Shown here piece by piece: positions 16,144 to 26,226 of a stretch of DNA of 64,000 nucleotides (positions are counted from its first letter, which is position 1; every line of letters begins with the position of its first letter). Below the pieces are notes generated by a model. It saw nothing but the letters and a program-made list of their open reading frames with translations. It was not told the origin of the DNA and did not search any database. A program made the translations under genes and the position numbers. The stretch covers positions 1,612,001-1,676,000 of the forward strand of contig NC_022600.1 in NCBI RefSeq assembly GCF_000484535.1. Direction: 5' to 3'. This DNA comes from Gloeobacter kilaueensis JS1. Lineage in GTDB: Bacteria > Cyanobacteriota > Cyanobacteriia > Gloeobacterales > Gloeobacteraceae.

Positions 16144-16931
16144 ATTTTGTGGTGAGCGTGCTGATGTTTCTGTTTGCGCTCACCGGGGTAGCCGGTTTTT
16201 ATGTCGATAGGCTCGTAAGCGACCTGATCCGCTCCCAGTTGCAGGGGGCGGAGCGGCTGGAGGTGCGGGTCGAGGCGATCCCCAACTACAAGCTCGCCTG
16301 GGGAGATATCGACCGCTTGCGCTTCGCCGGGCGGGGTCTCAGCGTCCGCCCAGGGTTGCGCATTGCCTTACTCGACCTGGAGACCGACGCCATCTCCGTC
16401 GATCTCACCTCCCTGGGCAAAGTGCCCAGGTTGCGGCGGCCCCTGCAGGCGGCGGTACACGTCGAACTGAGCGAGGACGACCTCAACCGGGCGCTCAATA
16501 CACCCGAAATCCTCAAGACCCTCGAGACGATCCGCGTCGAATTGCCCGGTGCCGTCGGTGGTTCCGGTCAGCCGGAGGTGGCGACTTTTACCCAGCCACA
16601 CATTACGCTCTTAAATGCCAACGAAGTGCTGCTGCAGGCGGTCGTCAAAGTCCAGGGCCGCACCGAGACACTTCTGGTGACCTTTCGCTCCGGGCTCGCT
16701 GTCGAAGATGGCCTGCGCCTGCGCCTGGTGAAGCCCACGTTTACCCTCAACGATGTGCCGGTTCCGCCGGAGATCGCCGATGTCTTCTTGAGCAGCCTCA
16801 ATCAGATCGTCGATCTAGAGCAACTGGCCTCCCAGGGTATTCAGGCGCGCATTCTCAAATTTGCCGTCACCCCCGGCGAGATGGACCTTGCAGGCTTTGC
16901 CCGGATCGACAAGATCCCAGGCACTCCCTGA
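16140..16931 (+). CDS. DUF2993 protein
   Basis: 263 residues with one N-terminal membrane anchor or signal (VVSVLMFLFALTGVAGFYVDRLV). The remainder matches the DUF2993 pattern: IRSQLQGAERLEVRVEA, a DIDRLRFAGRGL strand pair, VELSEDDLNRAL, then a final LASQGIQARI segment. Related LmeA proteins in mycobacteria are envelope lipid-handling proteins. It is the last gene of the chain from 13608, with a 4-base overlap. Confidence 0.85.
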   Translation: MNFVVSVLMFLFALTGVAGFYVDRLVSDLIRSQLQGAERLEVRVEAIPNYKLAWGDIDRLRFAGRGLSVRPGLRIALLDLETDAISVDLTSLGKVPRLRRPLQAAVHVELSEDDLNRALNTPEILKTLETIRVELPGAVGGSGQPEVATFTQPHITLLNANEVLLQAVVKVQGRTETLLVTFRSGLAVEDGLRLRLVKPTFTLNDVPVPPEIADVFLSSLNQIVDLEQLASQGIQARILKFAVTPGEMDLAGFARIDKIPGTP

Positions 16932-16940
16932 GGAGACGGA

Positions 16941-17108
16941 CTATTTTTGCCGGCGGCCAAACAGTGTGCTCACCACCCCGACCACCAGGAACAAACAGGC
17001 CAACAGCACCAGCGGCAATATCTGATTGAGAGCATTGCCAGTAATGAGCAAGTAGACGGCGATCACCAGCCACAACACCAGCGACAGGGCAAGCCAGACA
17101 CCAAACAT
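16941..17108 (-). CDS. Small two-helix membrane protein, 55 aa
   Basis: From ATG 17108 to TAG 16941. Two hydrophobic helices (VWLALSLVLWLVIAVYLLI and LPLVLLACLFLVVGVVSTLF) are joined by a short TGNALNQ turn and closed by a basic GRRQK tail. The regular spacing and uninterrupted hydrophobic pattern look coding. It is convergent with the DUF2993 gene (9 bases between ends) and divergent from the symporter. Function unknown. Confidence 0.7.
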   Translation of the reverse strand: MFGVWLALSLVLWLVIAVYLLITGNALNQILPLVLLACLFLVVGVVSTLFGRRQK

Positions 17109-17229
17109 TGGCTTTCTCGCTCTTTGCGGTTCTACTCTATCCGCTCATCGCTCAGCGGGAGGTTTTGGCAACAGAGCGCACCGGCAGCGGTTTTGCCCTT
17201 AATATGTCTGCAGTTTTGATCACGACTTT

Positions 17230-19026
17230 ATGCGACTTGAGTGGCTTGATTGGGCGATCATCTTCATTTACTTTCTAGGCTCGCTTGCGATCGGGCTATT
17301 GTTTACCGGGCGGGCGGGCAAGAACCTGAGCGAATTTTTTCTTTCTGGCCGGGATGTGCCCTGGTGGCTGGCGGGTACATCGATGGTCGCCACCACCTTC
17401 GCCGCCGACACACCGCTGGCGGTGGCGGGTCTTGTGATCAAAAACGGAGTAGCTGCCAACTGGCTGTGGTGGAGCTTCGTGATGGGCGGTATGCTCACGG
17501 TCTTCTTCTTTGCCCGGCTCTGGCGGCGATCCGAGGTGCTCACCGACCTCGAATTTATCGAATTGCGCTACGGCGGCAGACCGGCGGCGCTATTGCGCGG
17601 TTTTCGCTCGCTCTACATGGGTATCGCCATCAACTCGATCATCATGGGCTGGGTCACCCTGGCGATGGTCAAGATCCTGGGGCTGACGATGGGCATCGAT
17701 AAGTGGCACGCCGTCTTCTTTTGCTTTGCAGTCACCGGCTTCTACACGATGCTCTCGGGGCTGTGGGGGGTACTGGTCACCGACGCCTTTCAGTTTGTGA
17801 TCAAGATGACCGGCTGCGTCGCCCTCGCCATCTTTGGCCTCAACGCCATCGGCGGCATCGATGGCCTCAAAGCCTCCCTCGACACCCACTACGCCGCCAA
17901 AGGCGGTGCCGATGCGATCCTGGCCCTTACCCCCGCCTTCGATTCGCCCTGGATGCCCATCGGTACGTTTCTGGTGCTGGTGAGTATCGGCTGGTGGGCT
18001 TCCTGGTATCCGGGAGCGGAGCCGGGCGGCGGCGGCTACGTCGCCCAGCGCGTCTTCTCCTCGCGCACCGAAAAAGATTCGCTGCTTGCCACGCTCTGGT
18101 TTACCGTCGCCCACTACTGCCTCAGACCCTGGCCCTGGATTCTGGTCGCCCTGGTCGCTCTGGTATTGCATCCGGAACTCACCGCTCCGGGAGCGGACCC
18201 GGAGACGGGCTATATCCGGGTGATGATCGACGTGTTGCCCTTCGGCTGGCGCGGATTGATGCTTGCGGCTTTCGCTGCCGCCTACATGTCCACGATCGCC
18301 ACCCACCTCAACTGGGGCACGTCCTATCTCATCAACGATTTTTACCGGCGCTTTTTGCGCACGGACGCCTCCGAAAACCACTACGTCTGGGCCTCGCGCC
18401 TCGCTACGATCCTGGTCATGGTGCTGGGGGGGCTCGCGACCCTCAACATGGACTCGATCAGCGGAGCCTGGCAGCTGATGCTCGCCCTCGGGGCCGGTAC
18501 GGGGCCGGTCTATCTGCTGCGCTGGTACTGGTGGCGCGTCAACGCCTGGTCGGAAATCTCTGCCCAGGGGTGCGCGCTTTTAAGCTACGTCGTGCTCAGC
18601 TACTGGCTGCACCTCAACACCGACAACCCCAACGACCTGGCGCTGTCGCTGGTGATCTCGGTGACGGTGACGACCGCCTGCTGGCTGGTGGTCACCTTCC
18701 TCACCCAGCCGGAGACCCCGGCAGTGCTCGAGCGCTTCTACCGCCGGATCCACCCGGAGGGACCGGGCTGGAAACCCGTGCGCAACCGCCTCGGCCTGCC
18801 TGCTACCAGTTTTTCGCTCTCCGCTACGATCAACTGGCTGTGCGGCGTCGTGCTCGTCTACGGTTTTCTTTTTGGTGTGGGCAAGCTCATCTTCAAAGAA
18901 TGGCTTACAGGCAGCCTGTTCGTGGGCGTGGGCCTCGTTGCCGGTCTCCTGCTGGTGCGCAACTTCCAGGGCTTTGCTCCCCCGGCTGACGAAAGGCTGC
19001 CGGAACCTGCTGTCGGCGAGGAATGA
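17230..19026 (+). CDS. Sodium:solute symporter (SSS family)
   Basis: 598 residues with about 13 membrane helices. The N-terminal LSEFFLSGRDVPWWLAGTS motif and the AAYMSTIATHLNWGTSYL segment are typical SSS signatures. The family couples Na+ entry to uptake of sugars, amino acids or other solutes; the substrate is not evident. It stands alone on the plus strand and its stop directly abuts the epimerase stop on the other strand. Confidence 0.9.
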   Translation: MRLEWLDWAIIFIYFLGSLAIGLLFTGRAGKNLSEFFLSGRDVPWWLAGTSMVATTFAADTPLAVAGLVIKNGVAANWLWWSFVMGGMLTVFFFARLWRRSEVLTDLEFIELRYGGRPAALLRGFRSLYMGIAINSIIMGWVTLAMVKILGLTMGIDKWHAVFFCFAVTGFYTMLSGLWGVLVTDAFQFVIKMTGCVALAIFGLNAIGGIDGLKASLDTHYAAKGGADAILALTPAFDSPWMPIGTFLVLVSIGWWASWYPGAEPGGGGYVAQRVFSSRTEKDSLLATLWFTVAHYCLRPWPWILVALVALVLHPELTAPGADPETGYIRVMIDVLPFGWRGLMLAAFAAAYMSTIATHLNWGTSYLINDFYRRFLRTDASENHYVWASRLATILVMVLGGLATLNMDSISGAWQLMLALGAGTGPVYLLRWYWWRVNAWSEISAQGCALLSYVVLSYWLHLNTDNPNDLALSLVISVTVTTACWLVVTFLTQPETPAVLERFYRRIHPEGPGWKPVRNRLGLPATSFSLSATINWLCGVVLVYGFLFGVGKLIFKEWLTGSLFVGVGLVAGLLLVRNFQGFAPPADERLPEPAVGEE

Positions 19027-20100
19027 TCATCCGCCTGTCAAGATGGGTTTTAACTGCGCCTCGTGGCGGGCGATCCACTCGTAGATTTCCTGCAGGGTAC
19101 TCTGGGCATCCCGCTCCGGCTGCCAGCCCGTCTCAGCCATTGCCCGGCGCGCATCGGTGATAAAAACCGGCACATCCCCCGGTCGCTCCTCGGCCACCGA
19201 CAGGATGGAGGCTGTCCGGCCAGTGATCTGCCGGCAGAGCGCCGTCGTTTCCAGAAGCGAAAGTGAGCGCTCCACTCCACCGCCGACGTTGAAGGTCCGG
19301 CCTTGAAGCTGTTCTAGCTGCTGAATTTGCCGGTCGATGAGTTCCAGCAAATCCGCGATGTGCAAAAAGTCGCGCACCTGCTTGCCACTGCCGCCAAAGC
19401 CGATGTAGCGCAGCGGCAGACCAAAGTAGTGCGCCGCCATCCAGAGGGCAAACACCCCCTGGTCAACTTTGCCCATCTGCCAGGGGCCGGTGAGCACGCC
19501 GCAGCGGTTCACCAGCGTCCGCAGGCCGTAGGCGTCGGCGTACTCGCCCACGACAAGTTCTGAGGCGAGCTTGCTCGCTCCGTAGAGCGAACGGACTCCC
19601 TCCAGGCCAAAACCTTCGGCGATGCCGTGCTTCGAAGCTCCCGGCAGGTTTTGCTCACCAGCAAGCTGCAGGCGCGTCGCCGTCTCGGTGTAGCGCAGGT
19701 TTCGCAAACCAGCGATCGGATAGACCCGGCTGGTCGAAAGAAAAACAAAATCCGCTCCGGTCGTGCGGGCCAATTCCAGGCAGTGAACCGTGCCGAGCAG
19801 GTTGGTCTGGAGCAAATACAGCGGCGCTGCGTACCCGGCGAGCACCGACGGCTCAGCCGAGCATTCGAGGATCAAATCCGGAGCCAGCGCGCTCGGATCT
19901 AGATCATCGCGGTTGCGCACGTCGCCGTGCACAAAGCGGATCCCGGCTTTTTGCAGCCGGAAGAGATTCAATTCCGAACCGCGCCTTCTGAGATTGTCAA
20001 AGGCTGTAATCTGCCAGTCCGGATGGCGCTCAGCCAGACCCAACCCCAGCTGGCTCCCGACGAAGCCGGCACCGCCAGTAATTAGAACCCGCCGCGCCAC
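19027..20100 (-). CDS. NAD-dependent nucleotide-sugar epimerase, CDP-paratose/tyvelose 2-epimerase type
   Basis: 357 residues, extended SDR. Rossmann motif TGGAGFVGS (residues 7-15), FDNLRRRGSELNLFRL (typical of the CDP-paratose 2-epimerase branch), STSRVYP and catalytic SLYGASKLASE (YxxxK). GTG start after a G-rich ribosome site. It lies 15 bases downstream of the hydrolase gene in a three-gene operon. It could supply a sugar nucleotide to glycan synthesis; exact product unproven. Confidence 0.82.
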   Translation of the reverse strand: MARRVLITGGAGFVGSQLGLGLAERHPDWQITAFDNLRRRGSELNLFRLQKAGIRFVHGDVRNRDDLDPSALAPDLILECSAEPSVLAGYAAPLYLLQTNLLGTVHCLELARTTGADFVFLSTSRVYPIAGLRNLRYTETATRLQLAGEQNLPGASKHGIAEGFGLEGVRSLYGASKLASELVVGEYADAYGLRTLVNRCGVLTGPWQMGKVDQGVFALWMAAHYFGLPLRYIGFGGSGKQVRDFLHIADLLELIDRQIQQLEQLQGRTFNVGGGVERSLSLLETTALCRQITGRTASILSVAEERPGDVPVFITDARRAMAETGWQPERDAQSTLQEIYEWIARHEAQLKPILTGG

Positions 20101-20115
20101 GTCCCCCCAGGCCAG

Positions 20116-21153
20116 CTAGCCGGCACAAGAAAGTTCATCGCAAAATTCGAGGGTGCGGTTGAGGGCCCAGAATTCATCCTCTCGCTCGTCCGCCGCGCCG
20201 ATGTAGCAGCCATGCCCGCCCTGTTCGGTAAGAACGAGTTGCGTTCTGGGGTTGAGGGCCGCTCGCTGCTCCAGTTCTACCACGATGCGCCCGTCGAACA
20301 TCGGATCGTCCTGGGCATAGAGAATCAGGTGCGGCAGAGTCAGCTCTGGGAGCAGGTAGAGGCCGCTGGTCCTCTGGTAGTACTGCTCGACGGAGGCAAA
20401 TCCGTAGTAAGAAATGACAAGCTGCTCGTCGAAGTCGCGGATGAGGTGTAGCTTTTCGAGAACTCCAGCGGGCGTCAGCTCAGGATAACGAACAAGGCGG
20501 CGGCTCACCTCCTGGCGCAATTCCCGCACCAGAGCGTCCTCGATCAGCTGCCCTTTCCAGCTGCGCCTGAGGTTGGCCAGTGACCAGTTCGATTCGAGAT
20601 TCGGACAAACAGCGACCGCTCCGGCAATATCGGGGCTCTTCAGTTGCTGGGCTGCCTTGAGAGCCCAGAGCACAATCTGCCCTCCCAGCGAGCAGCCCCA
20701 GGCAATCACCGGTCGCCTGCATCCCTCCGCCACAGCCTGAGCGGCGATCTGCACGATATCCGCACCGTCGCGCCAGCCGTCCGAGGGTGGCACCGGCGAG
20801 AGCTCAGCACTTTTGCCGTGGCCGCGCCAGTCGTAGAGCACCACGTCATAACCGCGTGCAAAAGCTTTGCTTGCCAGATAGTGGTTGTACCAGCTCGTCT
20901 CCATCGAGCCGGTGATCCCATAGCAGAGAATCAGCGTTCCGCGCGCCCTGCCGGGCTGGCGGGCCAACTGGCCCGCGAGGGGCACCCCCTCTGCGCCGCC
21001 AAAGATCTGTTCTCGGTAGGGTGGCACCGGCAGCCTTGGAGCCAGGGGCGAGTGGGAGCCGAAGCGCTGCCAGGCATTGCCGTGCAGCAGGCCGACGATG
21101 AGCGTCTGTGCCAGACCGTCTCCCAGATACCAGGGTGCCCGGTACGGCTTCAC
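20116..21153 (-). CDS. Alpha/beta hydrolase (YheT-like)
   Basis: 345 residues. LILCYGITGSMETSWYNHYL (oxyanion region), YDWRGHGKS, nucleophile elbow GCSLGGQ, acid DDPMFDG and terminal GGHGCYIG form the full catalytic set of the YheT/EMB8-like hydrolases. Substrate unknown. GTG start overlaps the DUF3493 stop by 4 bases. Confidence 0.87.
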   Translation of the reverse strand: MKPYRAPWYLGDGLAQTLIVGLLHGNAWQRFGSHSPLAPRLPVPPYREQIFGGAEGVPLAGQLARQPGRARGTLILCYGITGSMETSWYNHYLASKAFARGYDVVLYDWRGHGKSAELSPVPPSDGWRDGADIVQIAAQAVAEGCRRPVIAWGCSLGGQIVLWALKAAQQLKSPDIAGAVAVCPNLESNWSLANLRRSWKGQLIEDALVRELRQEVSRRLVRYPELTPAGVLEKLHLIRDFDEQLVISYYGFASVEQYYQRTSGLYLLPELTLPHLILYAQDDPMFDGRIVVELEQRAALNPRTQLVLTEQGGHGCYIGAADEREDEFWALNRTLEFCDELSCAG

Positions 21154-21443
21154 CGTTGCCGCCGATCGCGCCGCTTGAGGTAGCGCTCGACCATCTCACT
21201 CTCGCGCTGCGCCTCAAAGCGCCACAGGATAACCATCAAAGCGATCACCCCGCTCTGTACAGCAAGGTTGATCAGGCTGGATTGCAGCTCACGACCCGCC
21301 AGCACCCGAAAGAAGGCGACAAAAAAACCGATCACCCCACTTGCGCCGAAGGCGAGGTACAGCCATAAGCGCAACTTGCGAAAGGGGTTTGCCGCCTCCG
21401 TGAGCAGCCTCGCCCGCTGACGAGCGACCTCCTCGCCGTCCAT
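21150..21443 (-). CDS. DUF3493 membrane protein
   Basis: 97 residues. An N-terminal helix ends in EAANPFRKLRLWLYLAFGASGVIGFF, the DUF3493 signature; a second membrane helix follows (LAVQSGVIALMVILWRFE) and a basic tail. In plants and algae this domain occurs in photosystem II assembly proteins of the LPA1/REP27 type, so a thylakoid or membrane-assembly role is plausible. First gene of the operon leading to the hydrolase and epimerase. Confidence 0.8.
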   Translation of the reverse strand: MDGEEVARQRARLLTEAANPFRKLRLWLYLAFGASGVIGFFVAFFRVLAGRELQSSLINLAVQSGVIALMVILWRFEAQRESEMVERYLKRRDRRQR

Positions 21444-21491
21444 CCAGTGTCCTTAATCGAACTTTATCAATTATGCCCACGGCGGGGGCTT

Positions 21492-22052
21492 TTAGCTGGG
21501 AGGTGCTGTCGGGGAGTTGCTCTCCTGTAGAACGTACTGGTTGAGCAATCGGACTACCAGGGCAGCAACGAGGCCGACCAGCAGCAAGATGGCGAGATTG
21601 ACCAGCGAGGAGAGAACGACAAGGGCGTACTGGAGAATAAAAGGCGGAATAAAGCGCAGCAGCGGTCCGAGGCTGAAGAAGGCAAATAGCCCGCCAAAAG
21701 ACGTAACGGCGATCACCGCCACAAACCCACCGGCGAGGGCCGCTCCGGCCCAGTCGAGCGTGACCAGGGCAATCACCAGGCCGAAGGCAATCCCAGCAGC
21801 GAGCCAGCCTACAGGCAGGTTAAAAAGTCTGGCCGCCACCGTTACTACCACCAGAAAGACAGCCCCGAGGCTGGCAACGACGCCGCTACCGACGCCGATG
21901 CCGGCGGCGAGGGGAATATTCGCGGCACGGGTGAGGGGACGGGTCAGCACTCCGGCGTAGGCACCGAGAGCCACGCCGACGAGGGCCGCAATCAAGACGC
22001 CCAGTAGGGCGAGGGCAAAAGAAGCGATCGAGGAGACGCCGAGCAGTTCCAT
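21492..22052 (-). CDS. Polytopic membrane protein, hypothetical
   Basis: 186 residues from ATG 22052 (GGGAG five bases upstream). About five hydrophobic helices rich in Ala, Gly, Leu and Val occupy nearly the whole length, with a short polar Ser/Pro C-terminus. I recognise no motif. Same strand as the DUF3493 operon, 48 bases upstream. Confidence 0.7.
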   Translation of the reverse strand: MELLGVSSIASFALALLGVLIAALVGVALGAYAGVLTRPLTRAANIPLAAGIGVGSGVVASLGAVFLVVVTVAARLFNLPVGWLAAGIAFGLVIALVTLDWAGAALAGGFVAVIAVTSFGGLFAFFSLGPLLRFIPPFILQYALVVLSSLVNLAILLLVGLVAALVVRLLNQYVLQESNSPTAPPS

Positions 22053-22079
22053 GGTCACTCCCGAGCGAGCGTGCTTCTG

Positions 22080-22577
22080 TCATAGTAGACTTTCAACCGC
22101 TCCGGCTGCCGGATTGCAGCGAATCTCCAGCAAAAAACCGTCCGGGTCGTAGAAGTAGATGCCCCGACCGGTTGGACGGCTGACCGGGCCGTGGTCGATC
22201 GGCACCTGCTGGTTTAGCAGCACAGCCACCGCCTCGTCGAAGGCTTCTGGAGCGATGTCGAAGGCGAGGTGATTGGCGCGGGTAAAGGCCCGGCGTGGAT
22301 CGGCGTCGGGCGGACCCAGCTCTGGTTCATAGAACAGATCAATTACCGTACCGTCGGGGGTGACAAAATTGGCCACCTTACCGGCGGCAACCAGGGTTTT
22401 GAGCGTGGCGGGCACCGCCGGGCCGCTCAACTCGACAAGACCCAGGATCGTGCCGTAAAAATGGCGCGAGACCGATAAATCCCGCACGTTAAGAGCGATG
22501 TGATGTACCCGGCGAAGAGCGCTGGGTGCAATCGTCTTTTGAGGCAACTGATGCACTGTCCACTCCAGTAGATTCAC
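22080..22577 (-). CDS. VOC/glyoxalase-fold protein
   Basis: 165 residues. A single vicinal-oxygen-chelate unit: VHHIALNVRDLSVSRHFYGTILG, TRANHLAFDI, and YFYDPDGFLLEIR carry the His/His/Glu metal ligands. Family members include dioxygenases, isomerases and resistance proteins; the substrate is unknown. GTG start, with another GTG 21 bases downstream possible. Confidence 0.82.
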   Translation of the reverse strand: MNLLEWTVHQLPQKTIAPSALRRVHHIALNVRDLSVSRHFYGTILGLVELSGPAVPATLKTLVAAGKVANFVTPDGTVIDLFYEPELGPPDADPRRAFTRANHLAFDIAPEAFDEAVAVLLNQQVPIDHGPVSRPTGRGIYFYDPDGFLLEIRCNPAAGAVESLL

Positions 22578-22592
22578 CTGCGCTCTCGATAT

Positions 22593-23810
22593 TCAAGCCA
22601 GGGTGAGAATATCGATCAGCTCCGGACTTTGTAGCTCCTGGGCAAGCTGCAGTAACTGTAAGTGCCACTTCTCGATCTGTCCAGAGGAGGCACCGTTGCC
22701 ATGAATTTCTGCCCAGAGCACGCTGACCATCATGATATCCGTCTGCTCAAGGCGCTGGCCTATCGTGTAGGCCAGCCGAATTGCTGCTACAAGAGCCTCA
22801 ACAGCGCTGCTCCAGTTGCTGCGCTGGCGCGAGGACTCAAACAGCGAGAGCAAAGCGTGGCGCAGCAAACTGAAGGCTGCGGAGCGCTGGAAACATTCAC
22901 TTGCCTGCTGGTATTGTTGTTCTGCCAATTCCCACTGTTGATCGCGGTAATAAATATTACCCAGCAGCAGATAGCCAATACCTGATTCCCGATCATCACT
23001 GAGCTGTTCAGCCAGTTCGATGCCGACCATGCACAAACTCTTTGCCTTACGCACAGCAGAGACTTCGAGCAAAAGATTCACCTGCCTCAGGACGTGCTTG
23101 AGCAGCTCCTCGTCGCGATCGGTCAATTCCAGCAATTCAATCGCTCTTGCCTGGGCATAGATGGCGGATTGTAAATCTCCGTTTGCTTCGTGCAACTGGG
23201 CCAACAGCTCCCAGCAAACGATCGCATTCTGAGTAGACTCGATCTCCAAAAAAGCACCGATGCCCAGACGCAAGTTCTCCAGGGCTTTTTCTAGATCGCT
23301 TGTTTGAAGCAGCATCGCCAGCAATGTAAAAGCTCGGCCACGCAGATGAGAGCGGGAAAAGCCACTTTCAAGCTCTGTACTGAGAAGCAGAGCACGGCGG
23401 CAGTAGAGCACAGCCTGGTTGCTTCGATTAAGCTGCCGCAACAAGGATGCGCACTCAAGTAGACAGTGGATTTCGCGAGCAGGCAGATTGAACCGCCAGG
23501 CCAATTCTCGTGCCCGCTCCAATTGCTCAAGGTGGACAGAAACGGACGGGGCGGAGGTGTCCGGGTTGCGCCCACCCAGACTGATCGTTAACTCCAAGAG
23601 GTGCTCTACTGCCGGTGTGTACCGCAGGTATAGCGCCTCCCAATCCCAACTAGATTGCCAGAGCGCAAAGCTAAGCTGCTGGAGAATAGTCAGGCCAGGT
23701 TCGGGCAGTTGCGTATGTTCTAGATTTTCTGCCAGTGCTCTCAACCTGGAGGGATCGCCGGGCTCCTGCTGCACCGCATTCCACAGCCTTGTGAGATTAG
23801 ACGCTTCCAT
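22593..23810 (-). CDS. TPR-like helical-repeat protein
   Basis: 405 residues from ATG 23810. All-helical and Leu/Gln/Glu-rich, with degenerate tetratricopeptide pairs (QAVLYCRRALLLSTEL, SAIYAQARAIELLEL, GIGYLLLGNIYYRDQQWELAEQQYQQA). No enzymatic domain and no signal peptide. TPR proteins usually scaffold partners. It diverges from the EPS-initiating transferase across 167 AT-rich bases. Confidence 0.75.
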   Translation of the reverse strand: MEASNLTRLWNAVQQEPGDPSRLRALAENLEHTQLPEPGLTILQQLSFALWQSSWDWEALYLRYTPAVEHLLELTISLGGRNPDTSAPSVSVHLEQLERARELAWRFNLPAREIHCLLECASLLRQLNRSNQAVLYCRRALLLSTELESGFSRSHLRGRAFTLLAMLLQTSDLEKALENLRLGIGAFLEIESTQNAIVCWELLAQLHEANGDLQSAIYAQARAIELLELTDRDEELLKHVLRQVNLLLEVSAVRKAKSLCMVGIELAEQLSDDRESGIGYLLLGNIYYRDQQWELAEQQYQQASECFQRSAAFSLLRHALLSLFESSRQRSNWSSAVEALVAAIRLAYTIGQRLEQTDIMMVSVLWAEIHGNGASSGQIEKWHLQLLQLAQELQSPELIDILTLA

Positions 23811-23977
23811 AGGCAAACTTTAGAGAGGTGTTGGGTTTGTAATGAACCGTGCGCTCGGCGGCAGCACCTGAACGGCAAGATTCAAATTCGTATATTTTAT
23901 TTGAGGATCCCGACTGCTTTGACGTTTACTGAAGATGGCTTGATGTCGTACCATCGGTAAACCATGCGAACCGGAGG

Positions 23978-25405
23978 ATGCAGCCACTGCCACTCCCACG
24001 CCTTCAACGCTTCTGGCTAAAAAATTTTGCGGCAATCCTTGCTCCTGGTCTGATTGGCCTTACGATTTGTTGGGACGCTCTATCGGTGGCACTGGCCTAC
24101 TGGCTTGCTTACCAGGTACGGGCGGCAAGTCCCAATGCTCTTTATAGCCCTGAATTATATTTAGGACTGGCTCAATTTAGCGGCCTGTCAACGCTGCTGG
24201 TATTTGCCGCTTCAGGGCTATACCGGGCACCCGGTTATCAGTCGCGCTTCGACGAAGTGGCAAAAGTTGTGATTGGTATCACAATCGCATTCACGATTGT
24301 CGTCGCCGGTTTGTTCTTCTTCCGCGAAGTTTCCTTCTCGCGTTTTGTTCTGCTCTATGCCTGGTTGGCTGCAATAGCAGCAGTAGCAACGGGTAGACTT
24401 TTGCTGCAGCAGGCAAACCGCAACTTGCGCAGAAGCGGATTTGGAGTACAGAAGGTTCTTATTGTAGGTACGGGTGCAACAGCCCACGCACTGCTGCAGC
24501 TATTGAAGGAGAATCCCCAGTGGGGTTTGCAGCAGGCAGGTCTTGTTTGTGAAGACGGCACATCCGAAGAAGCTGCCGTTGTGACCCGGCTGGCAAATCT
24601 CGGGAGCTATTTAAAGGCAAACGAGGTCGCGGAGGTCTGGTTTGCAAAAGCAGATTACTCACAGCAGCAGTTGCTCGAACTGGTGCAGGTAGCGACCAGT
24701 GCGCGTCAGGTACGCATCCGGATGGTGCCGGGCATTCTCGAATACATTACGGCGCGGATGCAGGTAGATGTACTCGGAGGAACAGCTTTGCTGACGCTTC
24801 GAGATACTCCACTAAGAAGCTGGCACAACCGATTCTGGAAAAGGCTATTCGACGCTGCGCTGGCAGCCCTTGGCTTGTTTTGCTGCCTTCCCCTGTTTGC
24901 AGTGGTGGCCCTCGCTATTGGACTGACGAGCCGGGGGCCAGTTTTATACAAGCAGGAGCGCGTTGGCAGAGACGGAAGTGTGTTCTGGATCTACAAGTTC
25001 CGGACCATGAAAGTGGATGCGGAGAGCCAGGGTCATGGCTGGACAACAAAAGAAGATCCAAGGCGCACTAGGGTAGGTTCATTTTTACGGCGCACAAGCC
25101 TTGATGAGCTACCGCAGCTCTGGAATGTTCTTAAAGGAGAAATGAGCCTGGTTGGTCCCCGGCCCGAAAGACCCTATTACGTGGAGCGCTTCAGCCAGGA
25201 CATCCCAAAGTATATCGACAGACACCTTGTCAAAACAGGAATGACAGGCTGGGCACAAATTCATGGCCTGCGGGGAGACACATCCATAGCCAAACGGGTA
25301 AAGTACGACCTTTACTATATTGAGAACTGGTCGTTGTTACTGGATATTCGTATTATTCTTTCAACAGTCTGGCAAATTTTGCTAAATAGAACAGATGCTT
25401 ACTGA
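23978..25405 (+). CDS. Undecaprenyl-phosphate sugar-1-phosphate transferase (WcaJ/WbaP type)
   Basis: 475 residues. Four N-terminal helices, a nucleotide-binding-like middle ([18 protein letters not shown]), then the bacterial sugar transferase domain from about residue 285: [50 protein letters not shown] and [16 protein letters not shown]. It loads the first sugar phosphate onto the lipid carrier to begin exopolysaccharide repeat synthesis. GGAGG directly abuts the ATG, an unusually short spacing. It faces the minus-strand EPS genes, overlapping the first by 7 bases. Confidence 0.93.
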   Translation: MQPLPLPRLQRFWLKNFAAILAPGLIGLTICWDALSVALAYWLAYQVRAASPNALYSPELYLGLAQFSGLSTLLVFAASGLYRAPGYQSRFDEVAKVVIGITIAFTIVVAGLFFFREVSFSRFVLLYAWLAAIAAVATGRLLLQQANRNLRRSGFGVQKVLIVGTGATAHALLQLLKENPQWGLQQAGLVCEDGTSEEAAVVTRLANLGSYLKANEVAEVWFAKADYSQQQLLELVQVATSARQVRIRMVPGILEYITARMQVDVLGGTALLTLRDTPLRSWHNRFWKRLFDAALAALGLFCCLPLFAVVALAIGLTSRGPVLYKQERVGRDGSVFWIYKFRTMKVDAESQGHGWTTKEDPRRTRVGSFLRRTSLDELPQLWNVLKGEMSLVGPRPERPYYVERFSQDIPKYIDRHLVKTGMTGWAQIHGLRGDTSIAKRVKYDLYYIENWSLLLDIRIILSTVWQILLNRTDAY

Positions 25406-26211
25406 GCGCGCAACAATAAATCGTAACTCTGCTTTTCAGATGCATAGTCACCGTTCAACTTTTTCCACTCAGTAGTCAACCTCTGAGCAACGCGATTCCG
25501 AAATTCTGTGAACTGCATAGCATTGAAATTCAGATTGTGCTTTTGGCCAATGTACTTGCGCTCAGAACTGAGTCTGCGCTGTGACCAGGTAAGAGATTTT
25601 GAACCAGGACACCTCCGAAAAGCAGCAACTTCTACAGGCAGATGGGTGATCTTTTTTCCGGCTAAGGCAATCTGCAGCAGCCAGTCCCAATCCCCATAAA
25701 AGTTCAGCTTTTCATCGAAGGCAATATTATCTAAAGCTGATCGCCGAATAAAAAAAGTTCCTGGGAAAACGAAGTTACCGCGCACAAGTTTATTCAAAAA
25801 AAAGCTTCCCTGATTATAGGGTGTAGCAAGGAAGGACTTGTGCTCATCGACAATAACGTACCTGCCATAGCCCCCATCGAAGGCAGGATTACCTTTTAAT
25901 GAAGCGATCAGAGTAGCAAGTCCATTCTCGAAGTAGAAATCATCGACGTTTTGATACCCGACAAAATCCGAAGTGGCCATAGAGAAACCTTTGTTTATCG
26001 CGTTGTACTGTCCCGTATCTTTCTCGCTAATCCATTTTAAATTGTATAGCTTCGAGTATTGCTGAAGAATATCAACGCTTCCATCGTCGGATTTGCCGTC
26101 AACGACAATATGCTCAATATCGACAGAAGTAATTTTTGAGATGCCAAACAAAAATTCAGGCAAAAATTTCGCAGCTTTGTAGACGGGTGTAACGATCGAA
26201 ACAGATGACAA
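25399..26211 (-). CDS. Family 2 glycosyltransferase
   Basis: 270 residues. GT-A fold: VSIVTPVYKAAKFLPEFL, HIVVDGKSDDGSVDIL, GQYNAINKGFSMA, and a VDDF acidic motif. Catalytic-loop segment FYGDWDWLLQIALAG. TTG start supported by GGAGG five bases upstream. Last gene of the EPS gene series; visibly AT-rich. Sugar specificity unknown. Confidence 0.9.
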   Translation of the reverse strand: MSSVSIVTPVYKAAKFLPEFLFGISKITSVDIEHIVVDGKSDDGSVDILQQYSKLYNLKWISEKDTGQYNAINKGFSMATSDFVGYQNVDDFYFENGLATLIASLKGNPAFDGGYGRYVIVDEHKSFLATPYNQGSFFLNKLVRGNFVFPGTFFIRRSALDNIAFDEKLNFYGDWDWLLQIALAGKKITHLPVEVAAFRRCPGSKSLTWSQRRLSSERKYIGQKHNLNFNAMQFTEFRNRVAQRLTTEWKKLNGDYASEKQSYDLLLRAQ

Positions 26212-26226
26212 AATATCCTCCGCTTA

